A stretch of DNA of 16,493 nt from CAG-611 sp964487215. Its GTDB lineage: Bacteria; Bacillota_I; Bacilli_A; RF39; UBA660. The notes beneath the pieces are model-generated. The model was not told where the DNA came from and searched no databases. It saw only the letters and a program-made list of their open reading frames with translations. Of the stretch, positions 1 through 6,691 are shown piece by piece. The stretch spans positions 1 to 16,493 of the forward strand of contig CAZAPU010000015.1 of the NCBI GenBank assembly GCA_964487215.1, read 5' to 3'. Within the stretch, counting starts at the first letter, position 1; every line of letters begins with the position of its first letter. A program made the position numbers and the translations under genes.

Positions 1-65
1 GAATTATTATTATCACAACCTGATACTGGTGAACAGGCATTAGAAATTTGTGATAATAATAATTC
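1..65. repeat. Fold-back inverted repeat made of recA sequence at the window edge
   Basis: Bases 1-18 are the exact reverse complement of bases 48-65. Read on the plus strand, 1-54 encodes ELLLSQPDTGEQALEICD, which is the expected continuation of RecA. The rest of recA is on the minus strand and reaches ELLLSQ at 48-65. The segment 19-47 is therefore genuine RecA sequence in the wrong orientation, joined through the shared bases around TTGTGATAA. This pattern is typical of a chimeric fold-back at a contig end. A true genomic inversion is possible but less likely. Confidence 0.85.
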
Positions 66-404
66 ATTTATATTAACTCCTAAATTTTTTGCATATACAG
101 GATCAAAAGCATGTTCTGCATCTATAAATGCTGCTCTTCCTCCTTGTTTTTGCACTTCTGCTATTGCATGTAAAGCAACCGTAGTTTTACCACTTGATTC
201 AGGTCCAAAAATTTCTATTATTCTTCCTTTAGGATATCCACCTACTCCTAAAGCTAAATCTAATGTAATAGAACCACTTGAAGTTGTTTCAACTTCCATA
301 TGTGGATTTTCTCCTAATTTCATTATTGATCCTTTACCGAATTGTTTTTCTATCTCCGCTAATACTTGATCTAAAGTTTTATCATTTGATTCTTTTTTTG
401 CCAT
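48..404 (-). CDS. recA: Recombinase RecA, N-terminal part only
   Basis: RecA polymerises on single-stranded DNA, drives ATP-dependent strand exchange and triggers LexA self-cleavage in the SOS response. The visible 119 residues begin MAKKESNDKTLDQ and include the Walker A motif GPESSGKTT at residues 67-75 and the AEHAFDPVYAKNLGV region after it, ending at ELLLSQ. The ATG at 404 is preceded by GGAGG at 417-421. The remaining two thirds of the protein lie outside the window. Beyond base 48 the minus strand runs into an inverted copy of the next recA bases, and its translation (ISNACSPVSG) is not RecA. In other Bacilli cinA lies between pgsA and recA. Here it is absent, and only a terminator and the recA promoter separate the two genes. 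Confidence 0.95.
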
Positions 405-436
405 CTTTTCTTTTTTCCTCCATTCATCATAATTCA

Positions 437-465
437 ATAATATACTAAAAAAATATTGTTGTCAA
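437..465 (-). promoter_or_regulatory. Sigma-A type promoter of recA
   Basis: On the minus strand the -35 box TTGACA (460-465) and the -10 box TATTAT (437-442) are separated by exactly 17 bases. The -10 box lies 32 bases upstream of the recA ATG. Confidence 0.85.
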
Positions 466-474
466 TACTTTTTT

Positions 475-488
475 CAAACATTTGTTTG
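475..488. promoter_or_regulatory. Candidate LexA (SOS) operator upstream of recA
   Basis: The plus strand reads CAAACATTTGTTTG. It has inverted CAAAC/GTTTG arms around a 4-base centre, giving the AAC-N4-GTT core of the Gram-positive SOS box (consensus GAAC-N4-GTTC), with the outer G/C pair replaced by A/T. It sits 9 bases upstream of the recA -35 box. The location is right for LexA control, but the match is imperfect and the lexA gene is not in the window. Confidence 0.5.
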
Positions 489-512
489 TTTACCTTTTTT
501 TGGTAAAAAAAT

Positions 513-554
513 AAAAAAGCTACTAGTAAAAATTCATTTTCTAGAGCTTTTATA
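513..554 (-). terminator. Intrinsic terminator after pgsA
   Basis: On the minus strand AAAAGCTCTAG pairs with CTAGTAGCTTTT (one unpaired base), followed by a run of T. It lies 17 bases past the pgsA stop and separates that operon from the recA promoter. Confidence 0.75.
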
Positions 555-570
555 TTACAAAAAATTATTT

Positions 571-1173
571 TTAATCAAATTCAGAAAAAATAATTTTTTT
601 ATTTAATTTATAATATTCTAACATTGAAATAATAGCCATTATTGCTCCAAAATATAAGAAGAAATCTGCTACTTGTAAATTCCATAATTGAAATGGTAAA
701 TTGTAAAAGAATGTTAATACCATTCCAACCATTAATGCTGCTGTTTTTAATTTTCCAGACATTATAGCAGCTTGTACATTTCCTTGTTTTGCAGTTGACA
801 TTTTTATAGCATCCACTATTATATCTCTTACAATAATTACTACTGGAATAACTGCAGAAATATAACCTTGACAAGCAAATATAATTAATACAGAATTTAC
901 TAAAACTTTATCTGCAATTGAATCAATCATTTTACCAAAATTAGTAACTTGATTATTTTTTCTTGCTAATTTTCCATCAAAGAAATCTGTAATACTTGCA
1001 AATATAAATATTACTCCAGCAATTAAATATCTAAGATCAATTAAAATATCTCTAAATAATATTGTTGGAAATTCTAATCCTATCGCATAAAATGGAAACA
1101 ATAATAATATTATTATCACTATGGCTAAAATCATTCTTAAAAATGTTAATTTTGTTGGTACATTAAATTTCAT
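571..1173 (-). CDS. pgsA: CDP-diacylglycerol--glycerol-3-phosphate 3-phosphatidyltransferase
   Basis: This membrane enzyme makes phosphatidylglycerophosphate from CDP-diacylglycerol and glycerol-3-phosphate, the committed step to phosphatidylglycerol and cardiolipin. The 200-residue protein has the complete CDP-alcohol phosphotransferase signature: D63, D66, G67, A70, R71, G80, D84 and D88 (pattern DxxDGxxAR-x8-GxxxDxxxD). Hydrophobic segments lie at about 12-32, 48-62, 90-115 and 165-185. The start MKFNVPTKLT has AAAGGAG 8 bases upstream, and this site overlaps the stop codon of the preceding rodZ-like gene, so the two are translated in tandem. The neighbourhood rodZ-pgsA-(cinA)-recA is conserved in Bacilli and supports pgsA over other members of the family. 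Confidence 0.93.
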   Translation of the reverse strand: MKFNVPTKLTFLRMILAIVIIILLLFPFYAIGLEFPTILFRDILIDLRYLIAGVIFIFASITDFFDGKLARKNNQVTNFGKMIDSIADKVLVNSVLIIFACQGYISAVIPVVIIVRDIIVDAIKMSTAKQGNVQAAIMSGKLKTAALMVGMVLTFFYNLPFQLWNLQVADFFLYFGAIMAIISMLEYYKLNKKIIFSEFD

Positions 1174-1185
1174 ATATATTCTCCT

Positions 1186-1617
1186 TTATCCTACCATTAA
1201 TCTTTTTAATACAAAATACAAAATAACTAAAATAACTATTAATACAAATAACAATACAATTCCTTTTTTTTCTTTACTTTCTTCTTTTTCTATAATTGTA
1301 TATGGTGACTTAATTTCTCTTTCTTCTGTTTGGACTCTATTTAATTTTTCTCTTATATCAGCAGGATTTATCTTTGATGTTTTTTCAAATAAATAATCGT
1401 TATATTCTTCTAAAATATTTAAATCTTCAATATCTAAATATTTTGAATATGAAGAAATGATTTTTTTTACTTCTAATACATCTTTAAAAACTTTATCATT
1501 TCCTCCTTCAAGATTTTCAATCAATACAACATCTACATTTAAGTCATTGGCAACTTCTTCTATAGTGATTCCAATTTCTTCTCTTTTTTCTTTAAATATA
1601 TTTCCAATTTCTTTCAA
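1186..1617 (-). CDS. rodZ: RodZ-like membrane protein with Xre-type helix-turn-helix
   Basis: RodZ-family proteins link the MreB cytoskeleton to the wall-elongation machinery through a cytoplasmic HTH domain. Residues 1-65 form an HTH_25-like domain (KEKREEIGITIEEVANDLNV), followed by a charged linker and one membrane helix at about 119-138. Only about five residues (KRLMVG region) follow the helix, so the extracytoplasmic DUF4115 domain of classical RodZ is missing. I chose the TTG at 1617 because AGAGGTG (1623-1629) lies just upstream. The ATG at 1644 falls inside the 3' arm of RNase P RNA helix P1 and has no ribosome binding site. Position before pgsA matches ymfM of Bacillus subtilis. Function is inferred from domain and synteny. 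Confidence 0.75.
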   Translation of the reverse strand: MKEIGNIFKEKREEIGITIEEVANDLNVDVVLIENLEGGNDKVFKDVLEVKKIISSYSKYLDIEDLNILEEYNDYLFEKTSKINPADIREKLNRVQTEEREIKSPYTIIEKEESKEKKGIVLLFVLIVILVILYFVLKRLMVG

Positions 1618-1639
1618 AATAACACCTCTATTTTTAAAT

Positions 1640-1990
1640 AACATTTAATAAGCCATGTTCTGTACCAATTACTTGGTGGCAAATATTTATCTATCTTTCA
1701 ATCTCAAAATCAGTTCATTTTCTTATTTGAGTTCCCCTACCAAAATTTGGGTTTCTCACTTGTGGGGTTTACCTCGTTCCACTTTATGGTTTCCCATAAA
1801 TATCGTCACTTTGGCACTTTTATACTTAATTTAATCATATCTTATCGACTTAGATTATTTCAGAGCCGTTAGAATTACTTCTACCTTAGGTTATTTTTTT
1901 CCTAAGCACAAACATTAAGAACATCTCAGTTCTTGTGAGCATGGACTTTCCTCTATATATATATAATATACAGCATTTGCCTAAAATGTT
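1640..1990 (-). ncRNA. rnpB: RNase P RNA (bacterial type B)
   Basis: This is the catalytic RNA of RNase P, which matures tRNA 5' ends. On the minus strand the conserved blocks occur in order: AGAGGAAAGTCCATGCTC, then AAAGTGCCAAAGTGACGA, GTGGAACGAGGTAAACCCC, GAGAAACCCAAATTTTGG with TAGGGGAAC, AGATAGATAA and ACAGAACATGGCTTA. The blocks closely follow B. subtilis rnpB. The ends are set by helix P1, where AACATTT (1984-1990) pairs with AAATGTT (1640-1646), giving about 351 nt. The 5' end overlaps the gpsB stop codon, and the 3' end is 10 bases before the rodZ ribosome binding site. I see no separate promoter or terminator, so it may be processed from an mRNA. Confidence 0.95.
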
Positions 1991-2324
1991 AATCTTCTTC
2001 TTTTCCGTAAATTGTTTTCTCTAAATTTGACAATCTTTTCAAAATATCTAAATTAGAAATTGAACCACTAGAAGTAGGAGTTGCTTTAGCAATTTCAATA
2101 TTTACATTAGCATCTCTTAATTCTTGCTTTAATTTCATTACTTCATCAGCAAGTTCATCTTTTTCTTTTTCTTGTTTCTTTATTATATCTATAAGTGTTT
2201 CATAATCATGAATAATTAAATCAAGATATTGATCCACTTCCTTCAATCTATATCCCCTTGTATCAATTTTAAATTCCTTCTCTAAGATATCATTGGGAGT
2301 TAAATTTAATTTATTTTGATACAT
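1989..2324 (-). CDS. gpsB: Cell-division regulator GpsB (DivIVA family)
   Basis: GpsB is a small membrane-associated coiled-coil protein that shuttles penicillin-binding proteins between the lateral wall and the septum. The protein has the DivIVA-like N-terminus LTPNDILEKEFKIDTRGYR followed by EVDQYLDLIIHDYE, then a coiled coil (about residues 40-80) and a short C-terminal oligomerisation helix (ISNLDILKRLSNLEKTIYG). The length of 111 residues fits GpsB rather than the longer DivIVA. I start at the ATG at 2324; GTG (2333) and TTG (2336) codons upstream extend the frame but lie too close to the AAAAGG site. Being immediately upstream of rnpB is the arrangement known from Bacilli. A strong promoter lies at 2351-2379. 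Confidence 0.9.
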   Translation of the reverse strand: MYQNKLNLTPNDILEKEFKIDTRGYRLKEVDQYLDLIIHDYETLIDIIKKQEKEKDELADEVMKLKQELRDANVNIEIAKATPTSSGSISNLDILKRLSNLEKTIYGKEED

Positions 2325-2350
2325 TATTATCACCAACCTTTTACAACTTA

Positions 2351-2379
2351 ATTCTAGACAAAAAAAAGAATTTTGTCAA
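2351..2379 (-). promoter_or_regulatory. Sigma-A type promoter of the gpsB-rnpB-rodZ-pgsA unit
   Basis: The minus strand has TTGACA (2374-2379), a 17-base spacer and TAGAAT (2351-2356), 26 bases upstream of the gpsB ATG. Confidence 0.8.
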
Positions 2380-2428
2380 TTCTTATTTCTTATTTACCTA
2401 TATCTTTTTATAATAATTTAATATTACT

Positions 2429-2706
2429 TTATCTTTTAAGATTATTTGTTTCGACAGTTTCATCTATAGGTTTTTCAATAATATCATAATATTGTTGTTT
2501 TTCTGGTGTTAACGGAACTAAATTTGCAACGGCAGGTTTATATAAACTAATATCATAAATTAAAAAATTCTTATTTTAAAATAATATTTGTGATAAAAAC
2601 AGTTCATCCTTTATGTTTTTGTCCTCTTGGTAATTGATTAGGATTATCTGAAAAATAATTTTTTGTCATAACTATTAATTCTTTTAATATTTTTATCTTT
2701 GTTCAT
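2429..2706 (-). pseudogene. Probable decayed small gene of unknown function
   Basis: An ATG at 2706 has the strong site AGGTGAG upstream but gives only 20 codons (MNKDKNIKRINSYDKKLFFR) before a stop. A second frame then reads MTKNYFSDNPNQLPRGQKHKG (from 2669) and stops at a TGA (2604-2606). A third frame is open from about 2576 to a TAA at 2429 and includes YKPAVANLVPLTPEKQQYY and a Pro/Glu-containing tail ending NNLKR. The two later stretches look like real protein, so the simplest reading is one short gene broken by at least one frameshift and one nonsense change. I do not recognise the family. Together with 2777-2887 it fills the 700-base interval between gpsB and recU. Confidence 0.4.
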
Positions 2707-2731
2707 AGTACTCACCTACTACCTTACTTTG

Positions 2732-2760
2732 AAGATATCATATGTGAAGTTTAAAATCAA
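2732..2760 (-). promoter_or_regulatory. Possible promoter of the decayed gene
   Basis: TTGATT (2755-2760), 17 bases, then TATCTT (2732-2737) on the minus strand, 25 bases upstream of the ATG at 2706. The -10 box is a weak match. Confidence 0.35.
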
Positions 2761-2776
2761 TTATTTACAATTATAC

Positions 2777-2887
2777 TTACATTTTTTTTACATTATTATT
2801 TATAATAGTATAACTCAATTTTAATTTTGAAAAATTAGTATTTCTTATCATATTACTTAAAAAGTATTGTATTCCATTATTATCCAT
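2777..2887 (-). CDS. Short hypothetical ORF, 36 codons
   Basis: The ORF starts MDNNGIQYFLSNMIRN and ends NNNVKKM. Its ATG at 2887 has GAAAGG 7 bases upstream, which is a good site in this genome, and a TATAAT-like hexamer lies about 19 bases before the ATG, although without a matching -35. The composition (Asn, Lys, Ile) is what random AT-rich DNA would give. There is no signal peptide or known motif. It could be a small protein, the beginning of a decayed gene continuous with 2429-2706, or chance. Confidence 0.3.
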   Translation of the reverse strand: MDNNGIQYFLSNMIRNTNFSKLKLSYTIINNNVKKM

Positions 2888-2979
2888 ATCTTTATTCCTT
2901 TCATAAGAATTATATAACTTTTTTATTTCTTTGTATTAAAATCGACAAAAGATATCAAATTTTATGTTTTTTTATGTTT

Positions 2980-3012
2980 TTGATAGAATTTTTTTCAACA
3001 ATATAGTATAAT
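2980..3012 (+). promoter_or_regulatory. Probable recU-ponA promoter
   Basis: TATAAT at 3007-3012 lies 21 bases before the recU ATG. The best -35-like hexamer, TTGATA at 2980-2985, has a 21-base spacer, which is too long. The -10 is convincing and the -35 is not. Confidence 0.4.
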
Positions 3013-3033
3013 TTTTCTATGGTGATGGTTTAG

Positions 3034-3603
3034 ATGATAAAATATCCAGATAATATTAAAAAAAATATCTTAACTAAACATAATAATTACGGTAATCGTG
3101 GTATGACATTAGAAAATGATCTTAATGATACAAATAATTATTATTTAAAAAATAATATTGCTGTTGTATATAAAAAACCAACCCCAATTCAAGTTGTTGA
3201 TACAAAAGATGGTAAAATTACTAAAGCATATTTTAAAGAACCATCTACTACAGATTATAATGGATTGTACAATGGATTATATATTGATTTTGAAGCTAAA
3301 GAAACTACTAGTAAAACTAATTTTCCATTAATTAATATTCATAAACATCAAATTCAACACATAAGAAACATTATAAATCATAACGGAATTGCTTTTTTAA
3401 TAATAAGATTTAGTAATCTAAATAATACATATCTTTTATTTGGAAAAGATTTTATTTCTTTTATTGATGATAATAAAAGAAAGTCTATTCCATTATCTTT
3501 TTTTGAAGAAAAAGGACATAAAATTAATTTTAATTTAAAAATTAAAGTTGATTATATAGAAATAATTAATAAATTTGGAGGAATTTATGAAAAAGGAAAA
3601 TAA
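3034..3603 (+). CDS. recU: Holliday junction resolvase RecU
   Basis: RecU cleaves Holliday junctions during recombination and chromosome segregation and binds RecA in Firmicutes. The 189-residue protein shows the family motifs: start MIKYP, NRGMTLENDL (21-30), the nuclease core STTDYNG (71-77) with YIDFEAKET (83-91) supplying the D74, E87 and K89 type metal-binding residues, and NFPLINIHKHQIQHI (96-110). Length matches the family (about 190-200). The ATG at 3034 has only a weak upstream site (GGTGATGG). Its 3' end overlaps the start of ponA by 17 bases, as expected for the conserved recU-ponA pair, so the two are translationally coupled. It is divergent from gpsB. Confidence 0.95.
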   Translation: MIKYPDNIKKNILTKHNNYGNRGMTLENDLNDTNNYYLKNNIAVVYKKPTPIQVVDTKDGKITKAYFKEPSTTDYNGLYNGLYIDFEAKETTSKTNFPLINIHKHQIQHIRNIINHNGIAFLIIRFSNLNNTYLLFGKDFISFIDDNKRKSIPLSFFEEKGHKINFNLKIKVDYIEIINKFGGIYEKGK

Positions 3604-6592
3604 AATTTCAAAAATTAAGTTATTAAAACCAAAAAATAAAATAAATGAAAACAACAGTGAAACTGAACAATTATTTTTTGAAGATAAAATAAAAACTGCT
3701 ACTGATAAGAAAAAAACTAATAAAACAAAATTAAAATTAAAAATATTTAATAAAAATAAAAAAAAGAATGTGGATGATGATATGGTTATAAATAATAGAA
3801 AAAGTTCAAGATTAAAAAATAGAATGGAAAGACTTAGAAAGTATAGTTCTAAAGCAAAACCTAATATTTCTACAAAACCAAAAGAAATATCAAAACCATT
3901 TATTTTGTTCTTACTATTATTAGGAATTGTAGTATTTATTGTTTGTTATTTAATTTTTGGAACATATATAAGTTTAGGATTTACATTTGTATATTTTGTA
4001 GGAATGACACTTACACAAATATTAGATAATACAAATAAAACTGATAAAATAAGAAAATTAATAAAAAGTCTTTGTTTGATTATAATTGTAGCTACAATTA
4101 TTGCTGTTGTTGCATTTATTGGATTTTTTACATTTATAGTTATTAAATCTCCTGAATTTAATATTTCTAAATTAGAAAGAGGAGAAACAACATTAGTATA
4201 CGATAAAAACAATGAATTAAAAGCTACTTTAGGAACTGAAAAAAGAGAAAAACTTACTTATGATGAATTACCTGAAGTACTAATTGATGCTATTGTAGCA
4301 ACAGAAGATTCGAGATTCTTTCAACATAATGGATTTGATGCTCCAAGATTTATTAAGGCATCCATTGGGCAAGTATTAGGGAGTGGTTCCGGTGGTGCTT
4401 CTACTCTAACAATGCAAGTTGCAAAAAACAACTTTACAAGTAAAGAAGTAAGTATAATTAGAAAATTTACTGATATATATTTATCTATATTTAAAATAGA
4501 AAGAGCTTTTACAAAACAAGAAATAATTGAGTTTTATGTTAATGCACCTTTCTTAGGAAGTAGTTCTTATGGAGTAGAACAAGCTTCTCAAACATACTTT
4601 GGAAAAAGTGCAAAAGATATGAATTTATCAGAAGCTGCTTTAATAGCTGGTCTATTCCAAGCACCTGGTGAATATGATCCAAATGTTAATCCAGATGAAG
4701 CTTATGAAAGAAGATCAGAAGTTTTATCATTAATGGTAAGACATGGATATATTTCACAGGAAGAAGCAGATATTGCTAATTCTATTGCTATCGAAGATTT
4801 ATTAAAACATGGATCTTATGTAGCAGTTAGTCAATATCAAGTTTATATTGATTATGTTGTAAAAGAAATAATTGACAAAACTGGATTGGATCCTTATGTT
4901 TATCCAATGCTTATATATACAAATATGGATACTAGTAAACAAGATTATGTTAATGCAGTATTTAATGGTTCTGCTTATGCTTGGCCAGATGATACTGTTC
5001 AAGCAGGTGTTGCTGTTCTTGAATCAAATAGTGGAAAAATACTAGCATTAGGAGGAAACGAAAGAGGAAAAGTTGGAGAAAGATTAGGAAATTATGCTAC
5101 TGATATAAATAGACAAATTGGTTCAACTGCTAAACCTTTATTCGATTATGCACCAGGTATTGAATATAATAATTGGTCTACAGGAAAAATATTTGATGAT
5201 AAGCCTATAAGTTATGCTGGTGGATTAATGGAAAACTTTGATAGTAGATATCGTGGAAAGATGACATTAAGAGAAGCAATAAGACAATCAATTAATGTAC
5301 CTGCCCTTGAAGCATTTAGAGAAGTTAATAATGAACAAATTAAAAACTTTGTAGTTTCTTTAGGAATTACACCAGAAATAGATGCTTATGGTGGATTACA
5401 TGAAGCACATTCAATTGGAGCATTTAATGGTTCTAATCCCCTATCAATGGCTGGAGCTTATTCAGCATTCTCTAATGGTGGAAATTATTATGAACCATAT
5501 TCTGTAAATAAGATTGTACTTAGAGATTCAAATGAAGAATTAGAGTTTAAATCAGATAAAGTAAAAGTAATGAGTGATTCTACTGCATATATGATTACCA
5601 ATGTGCTTGAAATGGTTGCATCTGATACTGGTGTTAGATCTGCAGCAGGAACTCCAGTAGCTTTAAAAACTGGTACTACAAATTATGATGATGAAACAAG
5701 AGCTGCATATGGTTATCCATATAGTTCTGCTCCAGATGGTTGGATGTCTGGTTATAGTACTAATATCGCAATGGCAATGTGGACTGGATATATTGAAAAT
5801 CAACCAGGAATATATTTTACTCAATCTAGTATGGTTGTTCATCGTAATGCATTATATCGAGCACTTGCAGCAGGTATATACGATAAAAATAGTGGAAGCT
5901 TTACAAAACCATCTAGTGTTGTATCTGTTACAATTGAAAAAAACACTGATCCAATAAAATTACCTAGTGAATACACCCCTGCTGATATGAAAATTACTGA
6001 ATTATTTAAAAGAGGAACTGAGCCTACTGAAATATCTAAAATTTTTATTCTGGCAGAAAATGTTTCAAATTTAAGATTAACTAATGAAGGTAATAGTGTT
6101 ACATTAAATTGGAATGGAGTATCACAATCTACTGGTGCAGATACGAGTTCTTTAGGTGAATGGGGATATTTCATTTATAAAGATAATAATCTTGTTGATT
6201 TTACAACAAAAACAAATTGGACTTATACAAATGATAATCCTTATGGAACTTATAAAGTTGTTACTGGATATAGAAATGTTGAATACGGAAGAAGTTCTGG
6301 ATCTACAGTTACTTTGGATGCTAATGTAACATTTGAATATAATGGAACAGAATCAATTGATTTAGAAATCGGTGATACATATACAGAACTTACCAAACCA
6401 ATTACTGTTTTTAAAGATGGTGAAGATGTTACAAGCTTAGCAAATTTTGAAATAACAATTTATGATTCTTCCGATACTGAAGTAACTACTATTGATACAA
6501 CAGTTGAAGGAACATATACAGTAAAATATTATGTTTCCTATTTAGGAAAAGAAACATTATATATGAGAACTGTAAATATTAAAAATAATTAA
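3587..6592 (+). CDS. ponA: Bifunctional class A penicillin-binding protein (transglycosylase/transpeptidase)
   Basis: This enzyme polymerises lipid II into glycan strands and cross-links the peptides outside the membrane. The ATG at 3587 has GGAGG 5 bases upstream; a TTG four codons earlier overlaps that site and is rejected. The 1001-residue protein has a basic cytoplasmic tail (1-100), hydrophobic segments at about 104-126, 128-145 and 160-187, a GT51 domain with the catalytic glutamate E240 in EDSRF and GGASTLTMQ after it, and a transpeptidase domain with SxxK (S513-K516), SxN (S568) and KTG (K694). The active sites are complete. After about 822 come a fibronectin III-like domain and a second Ig-like domain. 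Three hydrophobic stretches, rather than the usual one, precede GT51. It follows recU as in Bacilli. Confidence 0.95.
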   Translation: MKKENKISKIKLLKPKNKINENNSETEQLFFEDKIKTATDKKKTNKTKLKLKIFNKNKKKNVDDDMVINNRKSSRLKNRMERLRKYSSKAKPNISTKPKEISKPFILFLLLLGIVVFIVCYLIFGTYISLGFTFVYFVGMTLTQILDNTNKTDKIRKLIKSLCLIIIVATIIAVVAFIGFFTFIVIKSPEFNISKLERGETTLVYDKNNELKATLGTEKREKLTYDELPEVLIDAIVATEDSRFFQHNGFDAPRFIKASIGQVLGSGSGGASTLTMQVAKNNFTSKEVSIIRKFTDIYLSIFKIERAFTKQEIIEFYVNAPFLGSSSYGVEQASQTYFGKSAKDMNLSEAALIAGLFQAPGEYDPNVNPDEAYERRSEVLSLMVRHGYISQEEADIANSIAIEDLLKHGSYVAVSQYQVYIDYVVKEIIDKTGLDPYVYPMLIYTNMDTSKQDYVNAVFNGSAYAWPDDTVQAGVAVLESNSGKILALGGNERGKVGERLGNYATDINRQIGSTAKPLFDYAPGIEYNNWSTGKIFDDKPISYAGGLMENFDSRYRGKMTLREAIRQSINVPALEAFREVNNEQIKNFVVSLGITPEIDAYGGLHEAHSIGAFNGSNPLSMAGAYSAFSNGGNYYEPYSVNKIVLRDSNEELEFKSDKVKVMSDSTAYMITNVLEMVASDTGVRSAAGTPVALKTGTTNYDDETRAAYGYPYSSAPDGWMSGYSTNIAMAMWTGYIENQPGIYFTQSSMVVHRNALYRALAAGIYDKNSGSFTKPSSVVSVTIEKNTDPIKLPSEYTPADMKITELFKRGTEPTEISKIFILAENVSNLRLTNEGNSVTLNWNGVSQSTGADTSSLGEWGYFIYKDNNLVDFTTKTNWTYTNDNPYGTYKVVTGYRNVEYGRSSGSTVTLDANVTFEYNGTESIDLEIGDTYTELTKPITVFKDGEDVTSLANFEITIYDSSDTEVTTIDTTVEGTYTVKYYVSYLGKETLYMRTVNIKNN

Positions 6593-6616
6593 GGTCAAAT
6601 TATGACCTTTTTTTAT
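6591..6616 (+). terminator. Intrinsic terminator after ponA
   Basis: AAGGTCA (6591-6597) pairs with TGACCTT (6603-6609) around AATTA, followed by a T run. The stem begins within the ponA stop codon. Confidence 0.85.
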
Positions 6617-6623
6617 TTAAATA

Positions 6624-6652
6624 TTGATACTTTTTAATATTTATTATATAAT
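6624..6652 (+). promoter_or_regulatory. Sigma-A type promoter of the LCP gene
   Basis: TTGATA (6624-6629), a 17-base spacer and a consensus TATAAT (6647-6652), 39 bases before the ATG at 6692. With the terminator just upstream, this makes the LCP gene a separate transcription unit. Confidence 0.8.
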
Positions 6653-6691
6653 GAATATTAGTATTGATGATATACTAGGAGGTATTTATTA

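Noticed and set aside
1642..1644. ATG start for the RodZ-like gene at 1644
   Set aside because: It lies within the 3' arm of RNase P helix P1 and has no ribosome binding site. A TTG at 1617 has a good site just upstream.
2604..2606. TGA read as tryptophan in the decayed gene
   Set aside because: Intact genes use TGG, and reading through gives only 14 more codons before TAA, so a nonsense change is simpler.
3575..3577. TTG start of ponA at 3575
   Set aside because: It overlaps the GGAGG that serves the ATG at 3587.
5685..6174. Overlapping ORFs of about 90-110 codons on both strands inside ponA
   Set aside because: These are shadows of ponA, without ribosome binding sites or protein-like composition. 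Others of the same kind inside recU, nrdD, popT, Nudix and GNAT were rejected likewise.
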